Assembly: GCA_003242505.1 (NCBI GenBank)
Contig: QGUP01000067.1
Coordinates: 1-8,548, forward strand
Direction of reading: 5' to 3'
From: Bacillota bacterium
Lineage (GTDB): Bacteria > Bacillota > Sulfobacillia > Symbiobacteriales > ZC4RG38
Length of the DNA: 8,548 nt
Part shown: piece after piece, positions 1 through 6,622 of the stretch
Numbering within the stretch: the first letter of the stretch is position 1
Layout of the letters: the number at the start of each line of letters is the position of its first letter
The notes under the pieces: model-generated
What the model saw: the letters and a program-made list of their open reading frames with translations, nothing else
Databases searched by the model: none
Told to the model about the DNA's origin: nothing
Translations under genes and position numbers: made by a program

Positions 1-375
1 GGGAGTGGTCCCGAGGGGCGGGCCGTCCCTGGCCCCCTGGGCCAGGGTTGTGGGTTCCCGCCCCCCGCCCGCCTGGAACCGGCCGGCCCCCCCCCGGAGG
101 AGGGTCCCGGTGGGCCCCGCCGCCCCCTCGGCAGCGCCTCCTCCTGCTGGCCCGGCGGACGCCGGCGCCTCTCCGGCGGACGCCTGGGTCTCCGGGCCGG
201 CGGCGCCCTTCCCGGGCCAGGCCAGCCAGATGACCAGGGCTGCGGCGAGGAGCACCCCGGTCAGGACCGCCGCCAGCCGGCGGGGGTTCCGGAGCCGGTA
301 GCGCCGCCGCTTCGGAGCCCGCCGGGTGGGGATACGGGGATGAGGTCCTCCTGGGGGGCGATGGGCGTCGTCCAC
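1..375 (-). CDS. Membrane-anchored protein of unknown function, N-terminal part (runs off the left edge)
   Basis: The minus-strand frame from a GTG at 375 stays open for 125 codons to the window edge, so the C-terminal part is missing. The first 33 residues are very basic (Arg/Lys-rich, about residues 14-33). One hydrophobic segment follows at about residues 34-53 (LAAVLTGVLLAAALVIWLAW), then a low-complexity Ala/Gly/Pro-rich stretch. By the positive-inside rule this predicts a single-pass protein with a short cytoplasmic tail and an exported linker; the functional domain would lie outside the window. GTG is the only ATG/GTG/TTG in frame after an upstream stop at 439-441, and GGAGGG (391-386, minus strand) lies 10 bases before it. 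The gene lies 126 bases downstream of the DUF84-Nudix gene in the same direction and may be cotranscribed. A run of nine G lies in the coding strand (positions 87-95). Family not recognised. Confidence 0.6.
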   Translation of the reverse strand, partial: MDDAHRPPGGPHPRIPTRRAPKRRRYRLRNPRRLAAVLTGVLLAAALVIWLAWPGKGAAGPETQASAGEAPASAGPAGGGAAEGAAGPTGTLLRGGAGRFQAGGGREPTTLAQGARDGPPLGTTP

Positions 376-501
376 AGGTCTCTTTCCCTCCGCGGCCAGG
401 GATCCGATGCCATGTAGATGGCACAGACCCTGAATCAGTTACAGTCCGTATCTTATCACAGGGCCAGCGGAGGACAGGAGGACCTGGAGTCCCATCTTTC
501 C
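376..501. other. Intergenic spacer before the membrane-anchored gene
   Basis: This 126-base gap between two minus-strand genes contains the AT-richest patch of the left end (about 433-460). On the minus strand that patch reads TGTGATAAGATAC, where TAAGAT is a poor -10 match with no good -35 at the right distance. No convincing terminator or promoter is visible; the downstream gene may be read through from the DUF84-Nudix gene. Confidence 0.4.
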
Positions 502-1527
502 CTACCCGTTTGACGACCCGGCCGCGGCCAGGGCCCGGAGGGCCCAGGTGCGCACCTCCTCCGTCAGGGGCAGCCGGGCCAGGTCCTCGGCGGTGAACCA
601 GCCCACGGCCTCGGACTCCGCCGGGTTGAGGACCGGGGTGGTGCCGCCCCGGGGCCGGGCGAAGTAGATGAGGTCGATGTGCTGGTGGCCCGGGGCGATG
701 TCCTCCAGCTGCACCCCCTCCGGCCGGGCCAGGGGCACGGGACCAGGGACGCCGGTGACCGCGGGCCGGGAGATGAGTTCCACCTCGATGCCGGTCTCTT
801 CCCTGACCTCCCGCACCGCGGCCTCGTCGGGCAGTTCGTTCGGGTCGATGTGGCCCCCCGGCGGCAGCCACATCTGGAGCTTCCGGTGGTAGAGGAGCAG
901 GACCCGGCCTTCGTGGACCACGAAGGTGGCGACGGTGAAGTCCCGGGTGACCTCCGCAGCCCCGGGGGCTCCTGGCGACGGAAAGCTCCGGTCCGGGGGC
1001 GGCCAGTCCCGGTACAGGTCCGGGTGCAGGAGCGGCGGCAGGGCCGCGGCCAGGGCCTGGGCCCACATCTCCTCCCGGGTGACCAGCCCCCGGGTGAGAA
1101 TCCCGATGGCCCCCAGGTGTTTCTTGCTTTCCACCTGGCCGCTGACAGCGTCCATCACCGGCCCCAGTTCCTCTCCCGCCAGCACCCGCGCGGCGACAGG
1201 CCCCGGCAGGGGGAAGCGGGTGCCCCAGGCCACCCACTCCCGGCCATCCCGCAGCGCCACCGCACAGCAGTTGATGACGTAGCCCCGGCGGTCCACACCG
1301 CCCTCGAAGCCCACGGCCAGGTCCGCCGCCGGCATCGCCGCCAGGGCGCCCCGGGCCCGGTTCCGGGCGCCGGCTTCGGTCTCCGCCGCCCCCAGGGGCT
1401 GTTCCCGCACCCCGCTGGGGACCGCAACGGGTTCCACCCGGCAACCGGGAAAGGCCCGGGCCAGGACTGCCCGGGCGGCGCCGACCTTGGCGGGATTGGT
1501 AGACCCCACGGCAACGACCTTCGGCAT
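502..1527 (-). CDS. DUF84-family inosine/xanthosine triphosphatase fused to a Nudix hydrolase
   Basis: The 341-residue product has two domains. Residues 1 to about 172 resemble the DUF84/NTPase_I-T family (YjjX-like): VGSTNPAKVGAA at 7-18, QPLGAAETEAGARNRA at 43-58, VGFEGGV at 72-78 and KKHLGAIGILTRGLVTR at 135-151. Members hydrolyse non-canonical ITP/XTP to the diphosphates. A Pro-rich linker (about 174-192) leads to a Nudix domain (about 195-335) with a complete Nudix box: G225, E231, R239-E240, E243-E244 and G246, the acidic residues being metal ligands. LPPGGH just before it and HQHIDLIYF at 281-289 fit a soluble Nudix enzyme; its substrate cannot be read from sequence. Both domains fit removal of damaged or excess nucleotides in the cytoplasm. 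The frame stays open upstream to an ATG at 1578, but the family motif starts at the ATG at 1527 and AAGGAGG lies at 1547-1541, 13 bases before it, so the shorter start is preferred. TAG stop at 502-504. Confidence 0.85.
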   Translation of the reverse strand: MPKVVAVGSTNPAKVGAARAVLARAFPGCRVEPVAVPSGVREQPLGAAETEAGARNRARGALAAMPAADLAVGFEGGVDRRGYVINCCAVALRDGREWVAWGTRFPLPGPVAARVLAGEELGPVMDAVSGQVESKKHLGAIGILTRGLVTREEMWAQALAAALPPLLHPDLYRDWPPPDRSFPSPGAPGAAEVTRDFTVATFVVHEGRVLLLYHRKLQMWLPPGGHIDPNELPDEAAVREVREETGIEVELISRPAVTGVPGPVPLARPEGVQLEDIAPGHQHIDLIYFARPRGGTTPVLNPAESEAVGWFTAEDLARLPLTEEVRTWALRALAAAGSSNG

Positions 1528-1530
1528 GGC

Positions 1531-1585
1531 GCAGGATATGCCTCCTTCCGCTAGCCAATTGGCTGTCGGCCACGGCATATCCTGC
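1531..1585. repeat. Nested palindrome over the DUF84-Nudix ribosome binding site
   Basis: A perfect 12-base inverted repeat has arms GCAGGATATGCC (1531-1542) and GGCATATCCTGC (1574-1585). Nearly concentric with it lies a perfect 12-base palindrome, AGCCAATTGGCT (1553-1564). On the minus-strand transcript the 3' arm begins with the last two G of the AAGGAGG Shine-Dalgarno (1547-1541) and ends three bases before the ATG at 1527. It could be an RNA hairpin controlling translation or a two-part operator; the sequence does not decide between these. Confidence 0.6.
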
Positions 1586-1606
1586 CCTTGTCCCGGCGGT
1601 CCTCGT

Positions 1607-1627
1607 CCCGGGGCCCCTGGCCCCGGG
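1607..1627. terminator. GC hairpin in the spacer between two minus-strand genes
   Basis: CCCGGGGCC (1607-1615) pairs perfectly with GGCCCCGGG (1619-1627) around a 3-base loop. It lies downstream of the 147-residue minus-strand gene. No T-tract follows on either strand, so intrinsic termination is uncertain; it may instead protect the transcript end or cause pausing. Confidence 0.3.
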
Positions 1628-1658
1628 GTGGCAGGACTCAGCCGGCCCCCGGACCGCA

Positions 1659-1696
1659 GGGGCTCCCGGCCCGGGGCCCCCGACTCAGGGAGCCCC
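1659..1696 (-). terminator. Hairpin just after the 147-residue minus-strand gene
   Basis: GGGGCTCCC (1659-1667) pairs perfectly with GGGAGCCCC (1688-1696) around a 20-base loop that is itself GC-rich. It begins 14 bases past the TGA stop at 1711-1713, the right place for a terminator of that gene, but no run of U follows on the minus-strand transcript. Confidence 0.35.
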
Positions 1697-1710
1697 GGGG
1701 GTGCGGCCTG

Positions 1711-2154
1711 TCACTCGGGGCCTGCCTGCCCCGGGGCCGCCCGGCGGGCGGCCCGCAGGCCCAGCCGGACCTCCGCCAGGATCCCCCGGCCGTCGGGGGT
1801 CACCGCCGCCGCCAGGCAGCGGCAGTGCCGGGTGTCCACCTCCGGGGACCAGCCCTCCGGCAGGGCGGGGGCGGCGAGAAGCACCGGCACCCGCCGCCGC
1901 TCCGCCTTACTGTGGAGCGGGCCGCCCCGGACGTAGTGGAACTCGACGATGAAGTTCCCTTCGACCCCTGAACCCTCGGCCCGGCAGGTCCCGAAGAGCC
2001 GCACCTCGCTCACCCGGTAGATCCGTTCTCCGGGTTCCAGTTCGGGACGGACCGAGAGGTGGGCGACGGCGGTGGCCCTGCCTTCCTCCGGCGGCCGGGC
2101 CGGCTGCCATCGGGTGTCGAGCCTGACTGTCGGCTGAGCGCCGGAATCGTGCAT
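1711..2154 (-). CDS. Hypothetical protein, 147 residues
   Basis: I do not recognise this family. The start ATG at 2154 is preceded on the minus strand by GAGGGGAGACCG, a good Shine-Dalgarno at normal spacing, and the stop is TGA at 1711-1713. The product is soluble, with no signal peptide or membrane segment. Residues about 25-130 alternate short hydrophobic runs with charged turns (for example ATAVAHLSVRPEL, RIYRVSEVRLFGTC, GNFIVEFHYVRGG, ILAEVRLGLR), suggesting mostly beta structure. Cysteines are at residues 57, 111 and 113. The tail (about 133-147) is Arg/Ala-rich. It is transcribed divergently from yyaC and lies upstream of the DUF84-Nudix gene in the same direction, 183 bases away. Reading frame, ribosome binding site and context make it a likely real gene; the role is unknown. 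Confidence 0.6.
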   Translation of the reverse strand: MHDSGAQPTVRLDTRWQPARPPEEGRATAVAHLSVRPELEPGERIYRVSEVRLFGTCRAEGSGVEGNFIVEFHYVRGGPLHSKAERRRVPVLLAAPALPEGWSPEVDTRHCRCLAAAVTPDGRGILAEVRLGLRAARRAAPGQAGPE

Positions 2155-2185
2155 CGGTCTCCCCTCGCAGTTCTCCCATCGCCCC

Positions 2186-2191
2186 ATCATA
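2186..2191 (-). promoter_or_regulatory. Possible -10 element for the 147-residue gene
   Basis: The minus strand reads TATGAT (one mismatch to TATAAT) 31 bases upstream of the ATG at 2154. The hexamer 17 bases further up is GGCTCG, a poor -35, so this is weak as a housekeeping promoter and could need another sigma factor or an activator. Confidence 0.3.
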
Positions 2192-2239
2192 CGCGGTTCG
2201 TGAAAATTCGAGCCCACCGTCCGCCCTGTTCGGTCGATC

Positions 2240-2269
2240 TTGACACCCTTCCCGCCATCGGGATACAGT
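2240..2269 (+). promoter_or_regulatory. Promoter candidate for yyaC
   Basis: A consensus -35 TTGACA (2240-2245) lies 18 bases before TACAGT (2264-2269, four of six matches to TATAAT). The same bases GATACAGTA (2262-2270) also resemble mother-cell sporulation -10 elements: six of eight to CATACAAT (SigE), or ATAnnnTA of SigK with an AC 17 bases upstream. Which sigma factor reads it is not settled. Confidence 0.5.
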
Positions 2270-2335
2270 ATTGGTAAGAAATGGTACACCCATAGCGGGT
2301 GCTGGGGTTGGGGACAGGCCCCGGATGCGGGAGGG

Positions 2336-3001
2336 ATGGCCTTGGCCGGGGAAGCGGCGCAGAAGGCACGGCTGGCCGCAGGGGTCCTGGCAGACGTCCA
2401 CTTCCAGGATCCCAACGCGGCGCGGATTCTGGCGGAGACCCTGTGGGAAGCCTGGCAGGCGGGTCGGCTGGGGCAGCAGGTCCCGGTCTTTCTCTTCGTG
2501 GGTGCCAACAGTTCGACGGGCGATGCCCTGGGCCCCTTCGTCGGCTGGTTCCTGAAGCGAAGCGGCTTCACCGGCCCCTTCTTCGGGGATCTGCAGAATC
2601 CGGTCCACGCCACCAACCTGAAGGAACGGCTGACCGAGGTCAGGGCCGAGGTGATGCGCCTCGGCAAGAAGCCCTTCATTATCGCCGTCGACGCGGCGGT
2701 GGGCCGCTGCGGCCACATCACCGTCAACCAGGGGCCCCTGCGGCCCGGCGCCGGGATGGGAAAGTCCCTGCCGCAGGTGGGGAACCTCCACATCATGGGC
2801 GGCACCGCCACCTTCCCCTTCGGCATCTGGTTCGCGGCCCTGGACCAGACGGTGGAGATGGCGGAGGTGATCGCCAGCAGTATCGAGCAGTTCTGGGACC
2901 GGTACCTCCGGGAGTGTGGCCCCGTCCAGGAGCGGACAGGAGTTTCCAGCGAGGAAATCCCCCCGGAATGCAGGAGGAGGGCGGGTTTCTGGCAAAGCTG
3001 A
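2336..3001 (+). CDS. yyaC: YyaC-like sporulation protein (DUF1256)
   Basis: The product (221 residues from the ATG at 2336) matches the YyaC/DUF1256 family of spore-formers, usually about 200 residues. Visible family blocks, in order, are FVGANSSTGDALGPFVG, NPVHATNL, FIIAVDAAVGRCGHITVNQG, LRPGAGMGKSLPQVGNLHI and a C-terminal helix starting near LDQTVEMAEVI. The family is related in fold to hydrogenase-maturation-type proteases; the acidic residues in STGDALG and AVDAA sit where such enzymes hold active-site residues. A protease role in sporulation is proposed but not settled. The start is uncertain: GGGAGG (2330-2335) touches the ATG at 2336, whereas a TTG two codons on (2342) has better spacing; a TTG at 2240 overlaps the promoter and is unlikely. 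The C-terminal 20 or so residues look unconserved. An 84-residue gene follows 29 bases later. Confidence 0.85.
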   Translation: MALAGEAAQKARLAAGVLADVHFQDPNAARILAETLWEAWQAGRLGQQVPVFLFVGANSSTGDALGPFVGWFLKRSGFTGPFFGDLQNPVHATNLKERLTEVRAEVMRLGKKPFIIAVDAAVGRCGHITVNQGPLRPGAGMGKSLPQVGNLHIMGGTATFPFGIWFAALDQTVEMAEVIASSIEQFWDRYLRECGPVQERTGVSSEEIPPECRRRAGFWQS

Positions 3002-3030
3002 AGGTGATCCTGACGTGGAGGGGATCACCG

Positions 3031-3285
3031 ATGGCCGGCACCCAGGCGCCCTATCTGCAGCCCGGCACCCGGGTCGAAAACACCGCCGACGTGACGCACA
3101 CTTCGGGCCGACGCTTTGCCACGGGCGAGCTCCGGGGGACCGTCCTGACCTGCTACCGGGACCCGGCCGGCAACGGTTTTCGCTGTCGTGTCTTGACGGA
3201 AACCGGCGACCTGGCCCTCTGCTCCACCCAGGACCTCCGGGTGGTGCCGTGGGACGAGACGGCAGGCGATTCAGAAGAGGCATGA
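3031..3285 (+). CDS. Small hypothetical protein, 84 residues
   Basis: The ATG at 3031 has a strong ribosome binding site, GGAGGGG (3017-3023), seven bases upstream; TGA is at 3283-3285. The protein is soluble with no signal peptide. After QPGTRVENT at 10-18 it alternates short strands and turns (GELRGTVLTCY, GFRCRVLTETGDLALCS, DLRVVPWD), suggesting a small beta barrel, with cysteines at 41, 52 and 64 and an acidic tail. Family not recognised. It sits 29 bases after yyaC and ahead of a strong hairpin, so it is probably cotranscribed with yyaC; a sporulation role is only guilt by association. Confidence 0.6.
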   Translation: MAGTQAPYLQPGTRVENTADVTHTSGRRFATGELRGTVLTCYRDPAGNGFRCRVLTETGDLALCSTQDLRVVPWDETAGDSEEA

Positions 3286-3291
3286 GGATCT

Positions 3292-3326
3292 CAACCACCC
3301 CCGGGGCCGATGGCCGGGGGTGGTTG
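3292..3326 (+). terminator. Hairpin terminator candidate after the yyaC unit
   Basis: A perfect 13-base stem, CAACCACCCCCGG (3292-3304) with CCGGGGGTGGTTG (3314-3326), has a 9-base loop and begins six bases after the stop at 3285. The bases that follow (CCGCTATTG) are not a U-run, so it is a strong hairpin but an imperfect intrinsic terminator. Confidence 0.55.
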
Positions 3327-3350
3327 CCGCTATTGACCTTTCGGCTTTCC

Positions 3351-3379
3351 TTGACGCGTGCACCGTTGAAAACTATACT
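3351..3379 (+). promoter_or_regulatory. Housekeeping promoter for hpt-guaA
   Basis: TTGACG (3351-3356), a 17-base spacer and TATACT (3374-3379) make a near-consensus SigA promoter with one mismatch in each box. Transcription would start near 3386, leaving a leader of about 29 bases before the GTG at 3415, too short for a riboswitch. Confidence 0.8.
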
Positions 3380-3396
3380 CAGGGCAGATTCGTACG

Positions 3397-3417
3397 TCGC
3401 AGTGGGGGATCGCAGTG
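3397..3417 (+). repeat. Tandem TCGCAGTG repeat at the hpt start
   Basis: TCGCAGTG occurs at 3397-3404 and again at 3410-3417, 13 bases apart; the second copy contains the GTG start codon and the G-run between them is the only Shine-Dalgarno-like sequence. The first copy's GTG is out of frame. Confidence 0.45.
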
Positions 3418-3957
3418 TACGAGGATATCGAACGGGTCCTGGTGACCGAGGAACAGATTCGGGCCAAGATCAAGGAGATGGGGGAGGCCATCTCCCGGGA
3501 CTACGCGGGGAAGGAACTGGTGGTGGTCGGCATCCTGAAGGGGGCGGCCCTCTTCACCGCGGACCTCTTCCGGCAGATCACCATCCCCGCCACCCTGGAC
3601 TTCATGCGGATCGTCAGCTACGCCGGCACCAAGTCCACGGGCGTCCACCGGGTCCTCCTGGACCTGGAGTACGAACTGGACAACAAGCACGTCCTGGTGG
3701 TGGAGGACATCGTCGACACCGGGCTGACCATCCGGTTCCTGATGGACTACCTGAAACCCCGGAACCCCGCGAGCCTCCGGGTGGCCAGCCTCCTGGACAA
3801 GCCCTCCCGGCGGAAGGTGGATGTGGAGATCCACTACAAGGGCTTTGAGATCCCGGACGAATTCGTCGTCGGCATGGGGCTGGACTACAACGAGAAGTAC
3901 CGGAACCTGCGGGAGATCTGCGTCCTGAAACCGGAGGTCTACACCCGGCAGGGGTGA
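3415..3957 (+). CDS. hpt: Hypoxanthine (guanine) phosphoribosyltransferase
   Basis: This cytoplasmic salvage enzyme joins hypoxanthine, and usually guanine, to PRPP to give IMP or GMP. The 180-residue length is normal for bacterial Hpt. The PRPP-binding loop is VVEDIVDTG at 95-103 with the acidic pair E97-D98. The LKG loop is at 41-43, the flexible catalytic loop is around SYAGTKSTG (68-76), the purine-contacting lysine is K129 in LDKPSRRK, and VVGMGLDY (151-158) supplies the C-terminal base and metal contacts including D157. The GTG start gives an N-terminus (MYEDIERVLVTEEQI) that lines up with known Hpt proteins. Its Shine-Dalgarno is weak, only a G-run at 3404-3408. It has its own SigA promoter and guaA follows 27 bases later, forming a salvage/GMP operon. 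Confidence 0.96.
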   Translation: MYEDIERVLVTEEQIRAKIKEMGEAISRDYAGKELVVVGILKGAALFTADLFRQITIPATLDFMRIVSYAGTKSTGVHRVLLDLEYELDNKHVLVVEDIVDTGLTIRFLMDYLKPRNPASLRVASLLDKPSRRKVDVEIHYKGFEIPDEFVVGMGLDYNEKYRNLREICVLKPEVYTRQG

Positions 3958-3984
3958 GAGACCGGGGCAAGGAGGCTGTCTGGG

Positions 3985-5526
<1,542 letters not shown>

Positions 5527-5590
5527 TGACCGCCGGAGACCGGCGAGCCGTGACCCCCCGGGGCCGGAATGGGAGCAGCGGAGAGCGGGC

Positions 5591-5630
5591 AGCCCCCGCC
5601 GAGGTCGCCTCGGCGGGGGCTCTTGTCTCC
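5591..5630 (+). terminator. Intrinsic terminator of hpt-guaA
   Basis: A perfect 14-base stem, AGCCCCCGCCGAGG (5591-5604) with CCTCGGCGGGGGCT (5608-5621), has a TCG loop and is followed by CTTGTCTCC, moderately T-rich for this genome. It is the best terminator in the window and closes the hpt-guaA unit 65 bases after the stop. Confidence 0.85.
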
Positions 5631-5653
5631 TGGGCCTGCGGCCCCGGCCGCCA

Positions 5654-5677
5654 CCTTGCGAACCCCGCCCTTGCGAA
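5654..5677 (+). repeat. Direct repeat CCTTGCGAA upstream of the DUF1444-like gene
   Basis: CCTTGCGAA occurs at 5654-5662 and 5669-5677, 15 bases apart, 78-101 bases upstream of the ATG at 5755. The TTGCGA within each copy resembles a -35, but no good -10 lies 16-18 bases downstream of either. It may be an operator or part of an unrecognised promoter. Confidence 0.35.
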
Positions 5678-5754
5678 TGGCGTTGTATGGGGTAGACGAA
5701 GGCGCCGGCCCCGAAGGGGCTGGCGGCGCTGGCCGGGAGAGGTGGGAGGGAGCG

Positions 5755-6405
5755 ATGAACCGGCACGGAAGCGCGGCGAGGGGGTGCGGGGGTGGCCCGC
5801 GGCGGGCTCGGCCCTGGCTGCCGGGCAACCTGATGGCCTACCTGCGGTGGCCGGTGGCCCTGCGGCACGTGGCCTGCCGTATTCTCCCCCAGGTGGTGCC
5901 GGCCTCCTTCTGCGAGGCCGGAGGCGCCGGGGTGGTCTCCCTGCCCCTGGTGGCGGACGACCTGCGGGTCGCGCTGGTCCTGGACGAGCCGCACCGCTAC
6001 ACCTACATCAGCCAGGCGACGGCCCGGCACTGGGGGGTGGCGCCGGAGGCGCTCCTGGACCTGGCCCTGGCCAACCTGCGGCGCTGCTCCTGCGACGTGG
6101 AATGGAAACGGATCGGCCGCCCGCCCCGGACGACCTACCTCTGCGAGACCTTCGACGGGTACGATGCCAGCCGCATCCTGATCCTGGACGCCTTCAGGCC
6201 GGTCCTGGGCGGGGTGCCGGGGGAGGTGGTCCTGGGCATTCCCCACCGGGATTGCCTCGTCGCGGTGAGCGACCAGGACCCGGACCTGGTCGCGGAGTTG
6301 CAACGGACCGTCGCCGCGGACTTTGCCCAGGCCCGGTACCCGGTCTCCCCCCGGCTCTTCCGGTTCCGGGACGGGCGGCTCCTGCTGGCGGAGGTGGACC
6401 AGTAG
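5755..6405 (+). CDS. DUF1444/YtpQ-like protein
   Basis: The 216-residue product resembles the DUF1444 family (B. subtilis YtpQ, UPF0354), whose biochemical role is not established. Supporting blocks are YTYISQATARHWGVAPEAL (82-100), LLDLALANLRR (100-110), YDASRILILDAF (136-147) and VVLGIPHRDCLVAVSD (158-173), followed by a helix and a beta-rich end. Residues 1-22 are a basic, low-complexity extension, so an internal start such as M27 cannot be excluded. No signal peptide or clear membrane span is seen. The ATG at 5755 has GGAGG (5745-5749) five bases upstream. The gene stands alone between the guaA terminator and the riboswitch-controlled permease. The family call rests on remembered similarity; the gene itself is well supported. 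Confidence 0.75.
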   Translation: MNRHGSAARGCGGGPRRARPWLPGNLMAYLRWPVALRHVACRILPQVVPASFCEAGGAGVVSLPLVADDLRVALVLDEPHRYTYISQATARHWGVAPEALLDLALANLRRCSCDVEWKRIGRPPRTTYLCETFDGYDASRILILDAFRPVLGGVPGEVVLGIPHRDCLVAVSDQDPDLVAELQRTVAADFAQARYPVSPRLFRFRDGRLLLAEVDQ

Positions 6406-6421
6406 GGGAGGTGGACCGGCA

Positions 6422-6459
6422 GGCCGCGGCCGCGGCCAGGGCCGGAGGCTTTCCGGCCT
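6422..6459 (+). terminator. GC palindrome and hairpin after the DUF1444-like gene
   Basis: Seventeen bases past the stop lies a perfect 16-base palindrome, GGCCGCGGCCGCGGCC (6422-6437). A hairpin follows, GGCCGG (6440-6445) with CCGGCC (6453-6458). Neither has a U-run downstream, so they are only candidate transcript-end structures. Confidence 0.35.
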
Positions 6460-6525
6460 GCGCCGGGGACGGGCAGGGGGGCCCTGGGGGCTCGCTTCTG
6501 AACGTTTATGTAGTTTACAGGCCTA

Positions 6526-6553
6526 ACATTCGCCACTGGTGTTGACATTCGCC
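6526..6553 (+). repeat. Direct repeat ACATTCGCC at the permease promoter
   Basis: ACATTCGCC occurs at 6526-6534 and 6545-6553, 19 bases apart, about two helical turns. The second copy overlaps the end of the -35 box. The position suits a regulator binding site; no family is assigned. Confidence 0.4.
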
Positions 6554-6570
6554 CATCCGACGGCTATGAT
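6542..6570 (+). promoter_or_regulatory. Promoter of the riboswitch-permease transcript
   Basis: A perfect -35 TTGACA (6542-6547), a 17-base spacer and TATGAT (6565-6570, one mismatch) make a strong SigA promoter. Transcription would start near 6577, giving a leader of about 286 bases before the permease start, with the aptamer beginning about 46 bases in. Confidence 0.85.
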
Positions 6571-6622
6571 GTTCTTGGACGTTGCCAATAGGTTTCCATC
6601 GTTGCCACAACTGCATCCGGCC

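Noticed and set aside
5..301. Plus-strand frame of 98 codons at the left end
   Set aside because: Pro/Ala/Arg low complexity with no ribosome binding site; the opposite strand gives a basic N-terminus plus membrane span in an open frame with a good start.
1907..3298. Minus-strand frame of 463 codons over yyaC and its neighbours
   Set aside because: It is antisense to yyaC and the 84-residue gene and out of frame with the 147-residue gene.
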